A stretch of DNA of 64,000 bases from Streptomyces tendae. GTDB taxonomy: Bacteria; Actinomycetota; Actinomycetes; Streptomycetales; Streptomycetaceae. Below are positions 39,836-48,535 of the stretch, piece by piece. The first letter of the stretch is position 1. Each line of letters opens with the position of its first letter. Both the position numbers and the translations under genes were made by a program. The notes below the pieces were generated by a model, which was not told the origin of the DNA, ran no database searches, and was given only the letters and a program-made list of their open reading frames with translations. The stretch covers positions 186,001 through 250,000 of the forward strand of contig NZ_BMUY01000003.1 in NCBI RefSeq assembly GCF_014650435.1, written 5' to 3'.

Positions 39836-39877
39836 GGCCCCGGTGGGCCGTCCTTCCCCAGGACGGACGCCGGGGCC
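39836..39877. terminator. Bidirectional terminator of rpsT and holA
   Basis: Outer arms GGCCCCGG / CCGGGGCC and inner arms CCGTCCT / AGGACGG enclose a short loop, between the convergent rpsT and holA genes. The symmetry suits termination from both sides. Confidence 0.75.
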
Positions 39878-39914
39878 TTCGGTGTTTCCCGGGCCAGGGG
39901 TTCCGAGGGGGTGC

Positions 39915-40904
39915 TTACGACCGTCCCCGTGAACGCGCCGCCCGCGCGATGGTCACCACGGCCTTCTCCAGGGCGTACTCGGGGTCCTCTCCGGCGCCCT
40001 TCACCCCCGCGTCGGCCTCGGCCACCGCGCGCAGCGCGACGGAGACGCCGTCCGGGGTCCAGCCCCGCATCTGCTGCCGGACGCGGTCGATCTTCCAGGG
40101 CGGCATCCCCAGCTCGCGGGCGAGGTCCGCGGGGCGTCCGCCGCGGGCGGAGGACAGCTTGCCGATGGCCCGCACGCCCTGCGCCAGCGCGCTGGTGATC
40201 AGCACCGGTGCCACACCGGTCGCCAGCGACCAGCGCAGTGCCTCCAGGGCCTCCGCCGCACGTCCCTCGACCGCCCGGTCGGCGACCGTGAAGCTGGATG
40301 CCTCCGCGCGTCCGGTGTAGTACCGACCGACGACCGCCTCGTCGACGGTCCCCTCGACGTCGGCGGTCAGCTGGGAGACCGCGGAAGCCAGCTCGCGCAG
40401 GTCGCTGCCGATCGCGTCGACCAGGGCCTGGCACGCCTCGGGGGTGGCGGACCGCCCGGCCGTACGGAACTCGGAGCGCACGAAGGCCAGCCGGTCGGCG
40501 GGCTTCGTCATCTTCGGGCACGCCACCTCGCGCGCCCCCGCCTTGCGGGCGGCGTCGAGCACGCCCTTGCCCTTGGCACCGCCCGCGTGGAGCAGGACGA
40601 GGGTGATCTCCTCGGCGGGGGCGCCGAGGTATGCCTTGACGTCCTTGACCGTGTCGGCGGACAGGTCCTGCGCATTGCGTACGACCACGACTTTGCGCTC
40701 GGCGAAGAGCGAGGGGCTGGTGAGCTCGGCGAGGGTGCCGGGCTGCAACTGATCGGGGGTGAGGTCGCGTACGTCCGTGTCGGCGTCGGCGGCCTTGGCG
40801 GCGGCCACCACCTCCTGCACGGCACGGTCGAGCAGGAGGTCCTCCTGGCCCACGGCAAGGGTCACCGGGGCGAGAGGGTCGTCGTTCGCAGTCTTCCTGG
40901 CCAT
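39915..40904 (-). CDS. holA: DNA polymerase III delta subunit
   Basis: Clamp-loader wrench subunit of 329 residues with the AAA+-like N-terminal domain (LTLAVGQEDLLLDRAV-type start, VVVVRNAQDLS) and the C-terminal helical collar (GMPPWKIDRVRQQMRGW). Delta lacks a functional Walker A, as here. The ATG at 40904 is preceded by GATGCT ending 7 nt upstream, a possible leaderless start; an ATG at 40916 is an alternative. comEA-comEC-holA clustering is common in Gram-positive bacteria; here two extra genes and an amidase intervene. Confidence 0.92.
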   Translation of the reverse strand: MARKTANDDPLAPVTLAVGQEDLLLDRAVQEVVAAAKAADADTDVRDLTPDQLQPGTLAELTSPSLFAERKVVVVRNAQDLSADTVKDVKAYLGAPAEEITLVLLHAGGAKGKGVLDAARKAGAREVACPKMTKPADRLAFVRSEFRTAGRSATPEACQALVDAIGSDLRELASAVSQLTADVEGTVDEAVVGRYYTGRAEASSFTVADRAVEGRAAEALEALRWSLATGVAPVLITSALAQGVRAIGKLSSARGGRPADLARELGMPPWKIDRVRQQMRGWTPDGVSVALRAVAEADAGVKGAGEDPEYALEKAVVTIARAARSRGRS

Positions 40905-40950
40905 CGCGACAAGCATCGCACGCGCCACTGACAACGCCGGACGGTCGCTG

Positions 40951-41196
40951 CTACGGCTCCTCGCGCCAGCCCTCCCACTCCCCGGCGAAGGCGTCCAGCT
41001 CGCCGGGGTCCAGCGCTTCTGGCTCGTCGTGCAGGAGGACGAGCCACTGGGCGTCCTCGGCGTCGTCCTCGCCGGCCAGGGCGTCCCGCAGGATGCGCGG
41101 TTCCTCGTCGATCCCGAACCGCTCCCCGAGTGCCTGGGCGGCCTCCTCCGCGGCATCGCGGGCGGGCAGCACCAGTACATGTCTCACGTCGCTCAC
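40951..41196 (-). CDS. Small acidic hypothetical protein
   Basis: An 81-residue acidic protein (start VSDVRHVLVLPARDAAEEA, with Glu and Asp abundant throughout and WLVLLHDEPEALDPGELDAF near the end). It resembles short single-domain alpha/beta proteins of the ferredoxin-like type, but I do not recognise the family. GTG at 41196 is chosen over ATG 41205 because the ATG lies within GACAAT (41204-41209), which ends 7 nt before the GTG. Confidence 0.75.
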   Translation of the reverse strand: MSDVRHVLVLPARDAAEEAAQALGERFGIDEEPRILRDALAGEDDAEDAQWLVLLHDEPEALDPGELDAFAGEWEGWREEP

Positions 41197-41203
41197 GGGT
41201 GCC

Positions 41204-41209
41204 ATTGTC
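41204..41209 (-). promoter_or_regulatory. -10 box of the 40951 gene (leaderless)
   Basis: GACAAT on the minus strand, ending 7 nt before the GTG at 41196; same GACAATGG arrangement as at era and hemW. Confidence 0.4.
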
Positions 41210-41227
41210 GGTCAGCCCCGGGCACGG

Positions 41228-42109
41228 TCAGCCCTTGGGCACGGTCTGCACGTCGAGGTCGATGCGGATGCTGGGGCCGACCACGGCGATGCCGCGGGCC
41301 AGCATCGTCTGCCAGCTCACCGTGAAGTCGTCGCGGTGCAGCTCGGTGGTGGCGCGGCAGGCCGCCCGCGTCTCGCCCTCCATGCCGTTGCCGAGTCCGA
41401 GGTACTCGGTGTCCAGCGTGACCGTGCGCGTCACACCGTGCAGCGACAGCGCGCCGGTCACGGCCCACCGGTTGCCGCCGCGGTGCGTGAACCGGTCGCT
41501 GTAGAACTCCAGGGTCGGAAACCGCTCCACGTCCAGGAAGTCGGCCGAGCGCAGGTGGTCGTCGCGCATCTTCACGTTGGTGTCGATGGACGCCGCGTCG
41601 ATCACGACGTGCATAGCGGACTGCTGCATGTCGTCGGCGATCCGCACCGCGCCCGCGAAGGAGTTGAACCGGCCGTGGATCCGGGCCAGCCCGATGTGCC
41701 GCGCGGTGAACGCGATCGAGGAGTGCGCCGGCTCGATCTCCCAGTCACCCGCCGCGGGCAGCTCCGGCGGCTGGGCCACCTGCAGCGTCACGTCGCCGAG
41801 CGAGGCCAGCGAGTCCTCGACGACCGTCGCGGAGGCACGGTACGGCGTGTACCCCTCGGCGGACACGGCGAGCCGGTACTCCCCCGCCGGCACCGTCGCC
41901 ACGAACGATCCGAACGGGTCCGTACCGCCGCCGACCACCTTGCGCCCCATGGCGTCACTGACCGTGAACTCGGCGCCCGGCACCGGGTCGTTGACGGGGT
42001 CCAGGACGCGGCAGCTCAGCACACCCGCGTCCGGCGGGGTGTGCACCGCCGCCAGGGGACCCGTCCGCTGCATCCGCTTCGTTCGGCTTCCCAGCAAACG
42101 GCCGATCAT
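41228..42109 (-). CDS. YceI-family protein with N-terminal TTR-like domain
   Basis: A 293-residue protein in two parts. Residues about 30-110 form a carboxypeptidase-regulatory/transthyretin-like beta-sandwich (VLSCRVLDPVNDPVPGAEF, PAGEYRLAVSAEGY). Residues about 122-293 are a YceI lipocalin-like domain (WEIEPAHSSIAFTARH, FSGAVRIA-type strand, LSLHGVTRTVTLD), which binds isoprenoid chains in relatives. There is no signal peptide, unlike many YceI proteins. The ATG at 42109 has AGAGG about 9 nt upstream. Confidence 0.85.
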   Translation of the reverse strand: MIGRLLGSRTKRMQRTGPLAAVHTPPDAGVLSCRVLDPVNDPVPGAEFTVSDAMGRKVVGGGTDPFGSFVATVPAGEYRLAVSAEGYTPYRASATVVEDSLASLGDVTLQVAQPPELPAAGDWEIEPAHSSIAFTARHIGLARIHGRFNSFAGAVRIADDMQQSAMHVVIDAASIDTNVKMRDDHLRSADFLDVERFPTLEFYSDRFTHRGGNRWAVTGALSLHGVTRTVTLDTEYLGLGNGMEGETRAACRATTELHRDDFTVSWQTMLARGIAVVGPSIRIDLDVQTVPKG

Positions 42110-42245
42110 CTGCGACACCCTCTGCACGACATCAGAAAAATAGTTGACTGGGAAACATTCGATCACCGATGTGGCTTTCGAGGCAACACGAGACCACATC
42201 GCGGGAAACCATCACATGTGCTGGGAGTGGGCGGGAGTGGCCCCG

Positions 42246-42280
42246 TGTGGTCATGTGTGGTCACGTGTGGTCATGTGTGG
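42246..42280. repeat. 10-bp tandem repeat TGTGGTCAYG
   Basis: Three and a half copies of TGTGGTCATG/TGTGGTCACG with an exact 10-nt period, roughly one helical turn, in the gap between the amidase end and the YceI start. Confidence 0.85.
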
Positions 42281-42318
42281 CCCGATATCAGCGCACCGGG
42301 CAGGCGTTCCTCATCTCG

Positions 42319-43335
42319 TCACCGCTCCCAGTACAGACCGCGGACCTTCGCACTCGTGACCGTGACCGGTGCCTGGTCGTCGGAGTCGGGCGGGTAGTAG
42401 ATGAACTCGAAGCGCAGCCGTTCGTCGGCGACGATCGAGCCGCTGTTCCCGAAGTCCGGGAAGCTGTCGCCGCCGGTGCCCACCCGTTCGACGATCGGAC
42501 CGGTCCACCGGCTGCCGTCCCGACGCAGGTGGTAGAAGCGGCCCTGGAGCGTGGAGCCCGGGGGCACGGCCGCCCGGAGGTAGGCCGTGGCCTGGTAGTG
42601 CGACGCGCCGGTCAGCAGGTCCACACCGTCCACGCTGAGCGTCGTCCACTGCCGGGGCGTGATCCGCTGGTCGTCGCCGTCGGATCGGCTGATCGCTCGC
42701 GGCATGTCTTCCTCCTCGGAATCGCCGGGTGTCCAGCCGGCGGGGTGGGTGAGGCGTTCTTCGACCCGGGCACGCATCGACGCCATCGTGAAGCCGCGCG
42801 GGTCGATCTTTCCGGGCTGCCACTCGAGGTGTCCGATGACGGACCGCTCGTTCCAGCCGTGGTGGCGGCACAGGGCCGCGGCGGCCCGCTCGATCGCGTC
42901 CAGTTGCGCGGCGGGCCACGGGTCCTTGCCGTCGCCGAGGTTCTCGCACTCGAAACCGTAGAAGTGGCGGTTGCCGTCGGTGTTGGCCTCGTTGTCCCGG
43001 GGCAGCGGCTGCTCCGCGACGACGGCACGCAGGACGTCGTCGTCGCCGAGGCCGGCGTGGTTGGCGCGGCCGTAGCCGACCAGGTGCACGCGGCCGTCCT
43101 TGGTGATGACGCCGTGACAGAGCGGACCGGGCAGGCTCGCGTAGCCCTTGCGGCAGATCTCCACGGTGGCGGCGCTGCCCCGGGTCACGGTGTGGTGGAT
43201 CATCACACCGTTGACGGGTCCCCACGGGCCCTTGTGGTTGCGGTTGTGGCTCCGCCAGTCGCCCACTTCGACGACGGTGAGGCCCTCCGCCTTCAGTGCC
43301 TTGAGGAAGCTGCTCGCGGACATGGGGGTGGCCAT
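42319..43335 (-). CDS. N-acetylmuramoyl-L-alanine amidase
   Basis: Peptidoglycan hydrolase of 338 residues with an Amidase_2 (PGRP-like) domain at about 38-195: MIHHTV contains the first zinc histidine, GYGRANHAGLG and FECENLGDGKDPW follow, and HLEWQPGKIDPRG holds the last ligand and catalytic region. The C-terminal 110 residues form a beta-rich domain I do not recognise. There is no signal peptide, the form of phage endolysins or of enzymes released by lysis, but no other phage gene is nearby. An SD (GGAG) precedes the ATG at 43335. Confidence 0.88.
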   Translation of the reverse strand: MATPMSASSFLKALKAEGLTVVEVGDWRSHNRNHKGPWGPVNGVMIHHTVTRGSAATVEICRKGYASLPGPLCHGVITKDGRVHLVGYGRANHAGLGDDDVLRAVVAEQPLPRDNEANTDGNRHFYGFECENLGDGKDPWPAAQLDAIERAAAALCRHHGWNERSVIGHLEWQPGKIDPRGFTMASMRARVEERLTHPAGWTPGDSEEEDMPRAISRSDGDDQRITPRQWTTLSVDGVDLLTGASHYQATAYLRAAVPPGSTLQGRFYHLRRDGSRWTGPIVERVGTGGDSFPDFGNSGSIVADERLRFEFIYYPPDSDDQAPVTVTSAKVRGLYWER

Positions 43336-43632
43336 CAGTCACGCTCCGGCCGAGACAGGCCGCGTCGGTGGTCCCTGTGCCGCGGGTCGTCCTCGCCGAG
43401 CCGGTGCACAACGGGCCGACCCGGCCTGGGGGTTGGGGGCATGGTTTCTCCCTCGGAGTGGGGGGCGACCGACCGTGGCCGGACGCGTCGGCCGCACGAG
43501 ACGGTGAACTTCTCCGCACTGGTCTGGAAATTCCCGGTGCCCGCCCCGACTACGCCTCCCCGAGCACAGCGGGGACGGGAACCACTCACGATCCGGCCAG
43601 TACAGGACCCCCTGCCGCACCCTGAGTACCGG
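43336..43632. other. Gap between amidase and minisatellite
   Basis: About 300 bp upstream of the amidase start. It should hold the amidase promoter, but I cannot pick out -35 or -10 boxes with confidence. Open frames here look random. Confidence 0.4.
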
Positions 43633-43812
43633 CACGGCCGGCGCGATCGGCACGACCGGTGAGGTCGAGACGGCCGGCGCGATCAGCCCGGCCGGCGCGG
43701 TCGAGACGGCGGGCGCGATCGGCACGGCCGGCGCGGACGAGACGGCCGGCGCGATCGGCACGGCCGGCGCGGACGAGACGGCGGGCGCGATCGGCACGGC
43801 CGGCGCGGACGG
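43633..43812. repeat. Minisatellite: five 36-bp units
   Basis: Five head-to-tail 36-bp units (43633, 43669, 43705, 43741 and 43777). The last three differ from each other only at one or two positions; the first two are more diverged. Each unit has two similar halves built on ACGGCSGGCGCG. The period is a multiple of three, so any frame reads a 12-residue repeat (Ala/Pro/Ile-rich on minus, Thr/Gly/Ala-rich on plus), but I find no convincing gene. It ends 31 bp from the comEC stop. Confidence 0.9.
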
Positions 43813-43843
43813 CGTGCTTGCGGCGTGGCGACCGCCTCCGTCC

Positions 43844-46378
43844 TCAGTCCCCCGCCACTCGCAGCTCCCTCCCCGTACCGGCAACCGCCAACGCCCCGTC
43901 CCGGTCCGTGCGGAGCACCGTCGCTCCCTGCGCGCGAAGAGCCGCGACCGTGCCGGGTGCCGGGTGTCCGTAGGTGTTGTCCTCACCGCAGCTGATGAGC
44001 GCCAGCCGGGGAGCGACCCGGCGGAGGAAGGCGAAGTCCTGGTGGGCCGAGCCGTGGTGGGCCACCTTCAGCACGTCGACGCCCTTCAACGCCGCTGCCG
44101 CCGGGGAGCGGGCAAGCTCCCGCTGGGCCGGGGGCTCCAGGTCGCCGAGGAGGAGCAGGCGCAGGCCCGCCGTCCGGACCAGGAGGGTGACGCTGGCGTC
44201 GTTGGGGCCGCCCTCCGTGCCCGGTGCCGTGGTGGTCGGCGGGCTCGGCGGGGGCCACACCACCTGCCAGGACAGCGGGCCGGAGCGGCGCTGTTCTCCA
44301 GCGGTGGCGTGCCGCAGGGGGATCCGTCCGGCCGCCGCCTGTCGGCGGACGAACTCGGCCTGATCCGCGGGTTCCTCCAGGGCCGTCGTCTCGATCGCGC
44401 CCACCGAGCGGCCCCGCAGCACCCCGGGGAGCCCGGCCACGTGGTCGGCGTGGAAATGGGTCAGCAGGACCAGCGGGATACGGGAGATGCCGAGAGAGCG
44501 CAGGCAGTGGTCGATCAGGGCGGGATCGGGGCCCGCGTCCACGACGACGGCCGTCCCCTCCCCCGCCGCCAGGACCAGCGCGTCGCCCTGGCCCACGTCG
44601 CACATCGCCATCCGCCAGCCGGGTGGAGGCCAGCCCTTGATGACCCGGGCCAGTGGGGGCGGTTGCACCACGACGAGGATCAGGAGCAGCGCGCAGACAC
44701 CGCACCACCAGGGGTGCCGCAGCAGGCGTCGGCCTGCCAGCAGCACAGCCACTGTGACGAGGGCGAGCAGCGCCGCCCCGGCCCAACTGCCCGGCCAGTC
44801 CACTCCCGCGCCGGGCAGCGCCGCCCCGGTGCGCGCGATCCCCGCGATCCACCCGGCGGGCCAGCCTCCGCACCAGGCCAGGCTCTCGGCCAGCGGCATC
44901 GCCACCGGCGCCGTCGCCAACGCCGCGAAGCCCAGGACCGTGGCCGGGGCCACCGCGAACTCCGCCAGCAGGTTGCACGGCACCCCCACCAGGCTCACCC
45001 GCGCCGACAGCACCGCGACGACCGGCGCGCACAGGGCCTGCGCGGCACCCGCGGCGGCCAGCGCCTCCGCCAGCCGGGGCGGCACCCCGCGTCGGCGCAA
45101 CGCCGCGCTCCACCGCGGAGCGATCGTGAGCAGCGCCCCGGTCGCCAGCACGGAGAGCAGGAAGCCGTAACTGCGGGCCAGCCAGGGGTCGTACAGGACC
45201 AGCAGGAGGACCGCCGTGGCCAGGGCGGGGAGCAGCGACCTGCGGCGGCCGGTGGCCAGGGCGAGCAGGGCGACGGACCCGCAGGCCGCCGCCCGCAGCA
45301 CGCTCGGGTCGGGCCGGCACACGACGACGAAGGCGAGTGCGAGCACCCCGCCGAGCAGCGCGGTGGTCCGCAGGTGCAGGCCGAGGCGGGGCGCCAGTCC
45401 CCGCCGCTCGCTGCGCTGGGCCAGGCCCGGCGGGCCGAGGAGCAGCGCGAGCACGATCGTGAAGTTGGCGCCGGACACGGCCAACGTGTGCGTCAGGTCG
45501 GTCTCCTTGAACGCCTCCTCCAGCTCCGGTGTGACGCGCGAGGTGTCGCCGACGACCAGGCCCGGCAGCAGCGCCCTCGCGTCGGCCGACAGGTCCTCGG
45601 TCGCCTCGCGCAGGCCGGCCCGCAACCGCCCCGCCAGGCGCTGCGCTGCCGACGGCTCCGCCAGCACGTCGGGGGGCTGTCGACCGGCCCGTACCCGCAG
45701 CACCGCGGCGATCCGGTCGCCGCGCTCTCTCGGTGGCGAGAGCCGTGCGGTGACGCGGAGCCGCGTGGTCGGCAGCAGGTTCAGCCAGCGGGCGGGTGCG
45801 GGCCGTGTGCGGGATTGCTCGTCTCCCTCGCCGACGTCGACGAGGACGAGCACCGGCGTCCGGGTCGTCACCGCCGTCCCGCCCGCCTCGCTCACCCGCC
45901 GCACGTCGGCCTCGATCAGCACCGTGGGCGGCACCGCACGGTTGCCCCGGACCCGCGGCCGGGTGAGGCGGGGGTCGGCCGTGATCTCCACTTCCGCGGC
46001 GACGGTGGCGTACCGCCTCGCCAGCTCCGGCAGGGGTCCCCGGCGCAGGTCCGCGCCGTGCAGCGCGGCCGAGGCGGCGGACGCGGCGACACAGAGTAGG
46101 AGAGCGGCGGCCGCCGTGGCGTGGGGCCGTTCGCGCACCGGCCCCAGCTGCAGGGCCCCGGCCAGGAGGAGAGCGCCCGTCACCACGCCCACCGCCCAGC
46201 CGGTCGGCACGTCCAGCACCAGTGCCGCCGTCGCCCATGCCGCGAGGGCGGGCGGAACCAGGCGCAGGTCGGCGGGGCCCTCCTGTCGGGGGTGGGCCGC
46301 GCCCAGCCGGTGGCCGGACGCTGCGTGCACGGCGGCGCGCGGGAGCACCGCACGCCGACCCTCCGACCCCGTGTTCAT
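43844..46378 (-). CDS. comEC: ComEC/Rec2-family membrane protein
   Basis: DNA-uptake channel homologue of 844 residues: an N-terminal membrane and OB-like region (to about 240), the Competence domain with several hydrophobic segments (HTLAVSGANFTIVLALLLG near 320), and a C-terminal metallo-beta-lactamase domain (THFHADHVAGL, VLKVAHHGSAHQD) probably with nuclease activity. Streptomycetes are not known to be naturally competent, so the role is open. The ATG at 46378 overlaps the comEA stop (ATGA). Confidence 0.92.
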   Translation of the reverse strand: MNTGSEGRRAVLPRAAVHAASGHRLGAAHPRQEGPADLRLVPPALAAWATAALVLDVPTGWAVGVVTGALLLAGALQLGPVRERPHATAAAALLLCVAASAASAALHGADLRRGPLPELARRYATVAAEVEITADPRLTRPRVRGNRAVPPTVLIEADVRRVSEAGGTAVTTRTPVLVLVDVGEGDEQSRTRPAPARWLNLLPTTRLRVTARLSPPRERGDRIAAVLRVRAGRQPPDVLAEPSAAQRLAGRLRAGLREATEDLSADARALLPGLVVGDTSRVTPELEEAFKETDLTHTLAVSGANFTIVLALLLGPPGLAQRSERRGLAPRLGLHLRTTALLGGVLALAFVVVCRPDPSVLRAAACGSVALLALATGRRRSLLPALATAVLLLVLYDPWLARSYGFLLSVLATGALLTIAPRWSAALRRRGVPPRLAEALAAAGAAQALCAPVVAVLSARVSLVGVPCNLLAEFAVAPATVLGFAALATAPVAMPLAESLAWCGGWPAGWIAGIARTGAALPGAGVDWPGSWAGAALLALVTVAVLLAGRRLLRHPWWCGVCALLLILVVVQPPPLARVIKGWPPPGWRMAMCDVGQGDALVLAAGEGTAVVVDAGPDPALIDHCLRSLGISRIPLVLLTHFHADHVAGLPGVLRGRSVGAIETTALEEPADQAEFVRRQAAAGRIPLRHATAGEQRRSGPLSWQVVWPPPSPPTTTAPGTEGGPNDASVTLLVRTAGLRLLLLGDLEPPAQRELARSPAAAALKGVDVLKVAHHGSAHQDFAFLRRVAPRLALISCGEDNTYGHPAPGTVAALRAQGATVLRTDRDGALAVAGTGRELRVAGD

Positions 46379-47421
46379 GGCCGCACGAGGTCCCGCAGGT
46401 CGGCGAAGCGGCGCTCGCCGATGCCGTTGACCTCGCGCAGTTCGTCGACCGAGCGGAAACCGCCGTGCTGGGTGCGGTAGTCGATGATGTGCTGGGCGAG
46501 GACCGGGCCGACGCCCGGGAGGGTGTCGAGCTGGTCGGTGGTCGCCGTGCTGAGGGACACCGGCGCGGCGGGACCCGCCGCCCCCGTCGGCCCACTCGGA
46601 GCGGCTCCCTCTCCCGGCCGGGGCGCGGGCGCGGGTGCTCCGACGATCACCTGTTCGCCGTCCACCAGGAAGCGGGCGCGGTTCAGCCCGTCGGTCTTCG
46701 TGCCGGGCCGCACGCCCCCGGCGGCGCGCAGGGCGTCGGCAACGCGGGAACCGGCCGGGAGGCTGTGGATACCGGGTTTGCGGACCTTGCCGCCGACGTC
46801 CACCACGATCTCGGGCCCGGCCGTGGCCGTCGGCGCTGCCTTGGCGCCGGTCTCGCCCGTCGTCGCGCGGTCTGCGGCCGTCGGCCCCGGTGTCACCGCT
46901 CCGTGTGCCGCCGCCTCCCGCACCACCTCGGGTGCCGCCACCGACTGGGTGCGGCCGGACCAGAAGTGCTGCACCGCGAAGACCGCCGCGACGACGAGCA
47001 GCACCGTGAGCGCGGCAACGCTGCGCCGCTCCAGGCCGCATCGGGTCTGCAGCCACAGCGGCATCCGCTCCCGCAGCGCCTGCCCGGTCCGCTCCCGCCA
47101 GGTCGGCGCGGCACCGCCGGAGTCACCGATGTCCGCGTCACCGATGTCCGCGTCACCGGGGGCACCGGGGCCGGGCAACGGTGGCCCTTTCCCCGACTCG
47201 CCCCGCGCTTCTTCGTGTCCCCTCTGCTCGACACGCTCCCCGAACAGCGCCTCCGCCCTCCGCCGCAGGTCCTCCGGCGGCGCGTGCCGGCGGCCGTGCC
47301 GGGGGCGGGCGTGGGCGCGCGAGCCGGGTGCTCGGCGGTGGGCGAGGCGGCCGTCGGAGGCCGGGGCGCGGCCGGGGCCGCTGGTCGCGGACGTGGTGCG
47401 TGGGCGTGATCGAAGAGCCAT
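46375..47421 (-). CDS. comEA: ComEA-like helix-hairpin-helix protein
   Basis: DNA-binding membrane protein of 348 residues. A basic cytoplasmic N-terminus (about 120 residues, Arg-rich), one membrane segment (VAALTVLLVVAAVFAVQHFW), a SLBB domain (VDVGGKVRKPGIHSLPAGSRV) and two HhH motifs (LDTLPGVGPVLAQHIIDYR and LREVNGIGERRFADLRDLV) at the C-terminus. The long N-terminus is unusual for ComEA. The start (47421 or 47439) is uncertain, with no SD. Confidence 0.88.
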   Translation of the reverse strand: MALRSRPRTTSATSGPGRAPASDGRLAHRRAPGSRAHARPRHGRRHAPPEDLRRRAEALFGERVEQRGHEEARGESGKGPPLPGPGAPGDADIGDADIGDSGGAAPTWRERTGQALRERMPLWLQTRCGLERRSVAALTVLLVVAAVFAVQHFWSGRTQSVAAPEVVREAAAHGAVTPGPTAADRATTGETGAKAAPTATAGPEIVVDVGGKVRKPGIHSLPAGSRVADALRAAGGVRPGTKTDGLNRARFLVDGEQVIVGAPAPAPRPGEGAAPSGPTGAAGPAAPVSLSTATTDQLDTLPGVGPVLAQHIIDYRTQHGGFRSVDELREVNGIGERRFADLRDLVRP

Positions 47422-47599
47422 GCGACGAGGATCGGGCACCCGGACGCACCCGCGATGATCATGGTCAATTCCCGGGGACTATCCACGGGTTGTGGAAAAC
47501 TCCGACCCCCTCACGAGTGACAGGAACGGCTCACCGCATCGCCCGCCGCCCGTCGTCCACCGCCCGCCGTCCACCGCCCGCAGCCCGCCGTCCGCGCCC

Positions 47600-48445
47600 T
47601 CACCGCGACGAGACCACAACCCCCAGCAACCCCGGCCCCGTATGCGCGCCGATCACCGCGCCGACCTCGCTCACGTGCAGGTCGGCCAGCCCGGGCACCC
47701 GGTTCCGCAGGCGGTCCGCAAGGGCCGACGCCCGGTCGGGGGCGGCGAGATGGTGGACGGCGATGTCGACGGGTGCGCCGCCCGCACGATCGGCGGCGAT
47801 CTCCTCCAGCCGGGCGATGGCCTTGGACGCCGTCCGCACCTTCTCCAGGGGTTCGATGCGGCCGCCCTCCAGCTGGAGCAGGGGTTTCACGGCGAGGGCG
47901 GAGCCGAACAGCGCCTGGGCCGCCCCGATCCGGCCACCGCGACGCAGGTAGTCGAGGGTGTCGACGTAGAAGTAGGCGGAGGTGCCCGCGGCGCGCTTCT
48001 CCGCGGCCGTGACGGCCTCGTCCACCGTGCCGCCCGCCTCCGCCGTCTCCGCGGCGGCGAGTGCGCAGAAGCCGAGGGCCATCGCGATCATCCCGGTGTC
48101 CACGACCCTGACCGGGACGGCGGCATCCCGCGCCGCGACGACGGCCGCGTCGTGCGTGCCGGAGAGTTCGGCGGACAGGTGGAGGGAGACGATGCCGTCG
48201 GCGCCGGACTCGGCGATCCTGCGGTAGGTCTCGGCGAAGAGTTCGGGGCCGGGGCGCGAGGTGGTGACCGGCCGGCGTTTCTGCAGGGCCTGAGCCAGCG
48301 AACGGGTCGAGATCTCGGTGCCCTCCTCCAGGGCCCGGTCGCCCAGCACGACGGTCAGGGGTACCGCGGTGATGCCGTGCCGCTCCATCGTCCGGGCCGG
48401 AAGGTAGGCCGTTGAATCCGTGACGATAGCGACATGGCGGGACAT
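47600..48445 (-). CDS. DegV-family fatty-acid-binding protein
   Basis: A 281-residue DegV protein: two-domain fold with VAIVTDSTAYLP at the start, the RRPVTTSRPGPELF loop with the conserved TS(Q/R)P motif, LSAELSGTHDAA and TLDYLRRGGRIGAAQAL. DegV/FakB-type proteins present fatty acids to the FakA kinase; in actinomycetes the partner is usually encoded elsewhere. The ATG at 48445 has only weak SD. The upstream gap to comEA has short CCGCCCGCCGTCCAC repeats (about 47530-47590). Confidence 0.92.
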   Translation of the reverse strand: MSRHVAIVTDSTAYLPARTMERHGITAVPLTVVLGDRALEEGTEISTRSLAQALQKRRPVTTSRPGPELFAETYRRIAESGADGIVSLHLSAELSGTHDAAVVAARDAAVPVRVVDTGMIAMALGFCALAAAETAEAGGTVDEAVTAAEKRAAGTSAYFYVDTLDYLRRGGRIGAAQALFGSALAVKPLLQLEGGRIEPLEKVRTASKAIARLEEIAADRAGGAPVDIAVHHLAAPDRASALADRLRNRVPGLADLHVSEVGAVIGAHTGPGLLGVVVSSR

Positions 48446-48535
48446 GAGCTGGAGGTTACCTGGCGTAGTGCCCGTACGGCAGTCCGGCCCCGACCACCGG
48501 GCGTTCACAGGGATGGACGGGGGCGTCGGCGCCGG

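Noticed and set aside
42319..43335. Prophage
   Set aside because: Only the amidase is phage-like; no structural, integrase or packaging gene is in the neighbourhood.
43633..43812. CRISPR array
   Set aside because: Units are directly abutting with no unique spacers, and no cas gene is nearby.
43339..43986. A minus-strand gene encoding the Ala/Pro/Ile repeat protein
   Set aside because: It would overlap the 3' end of comEC in another frame, has no SD or signal peptide and arises from the in-frame minisatellite.
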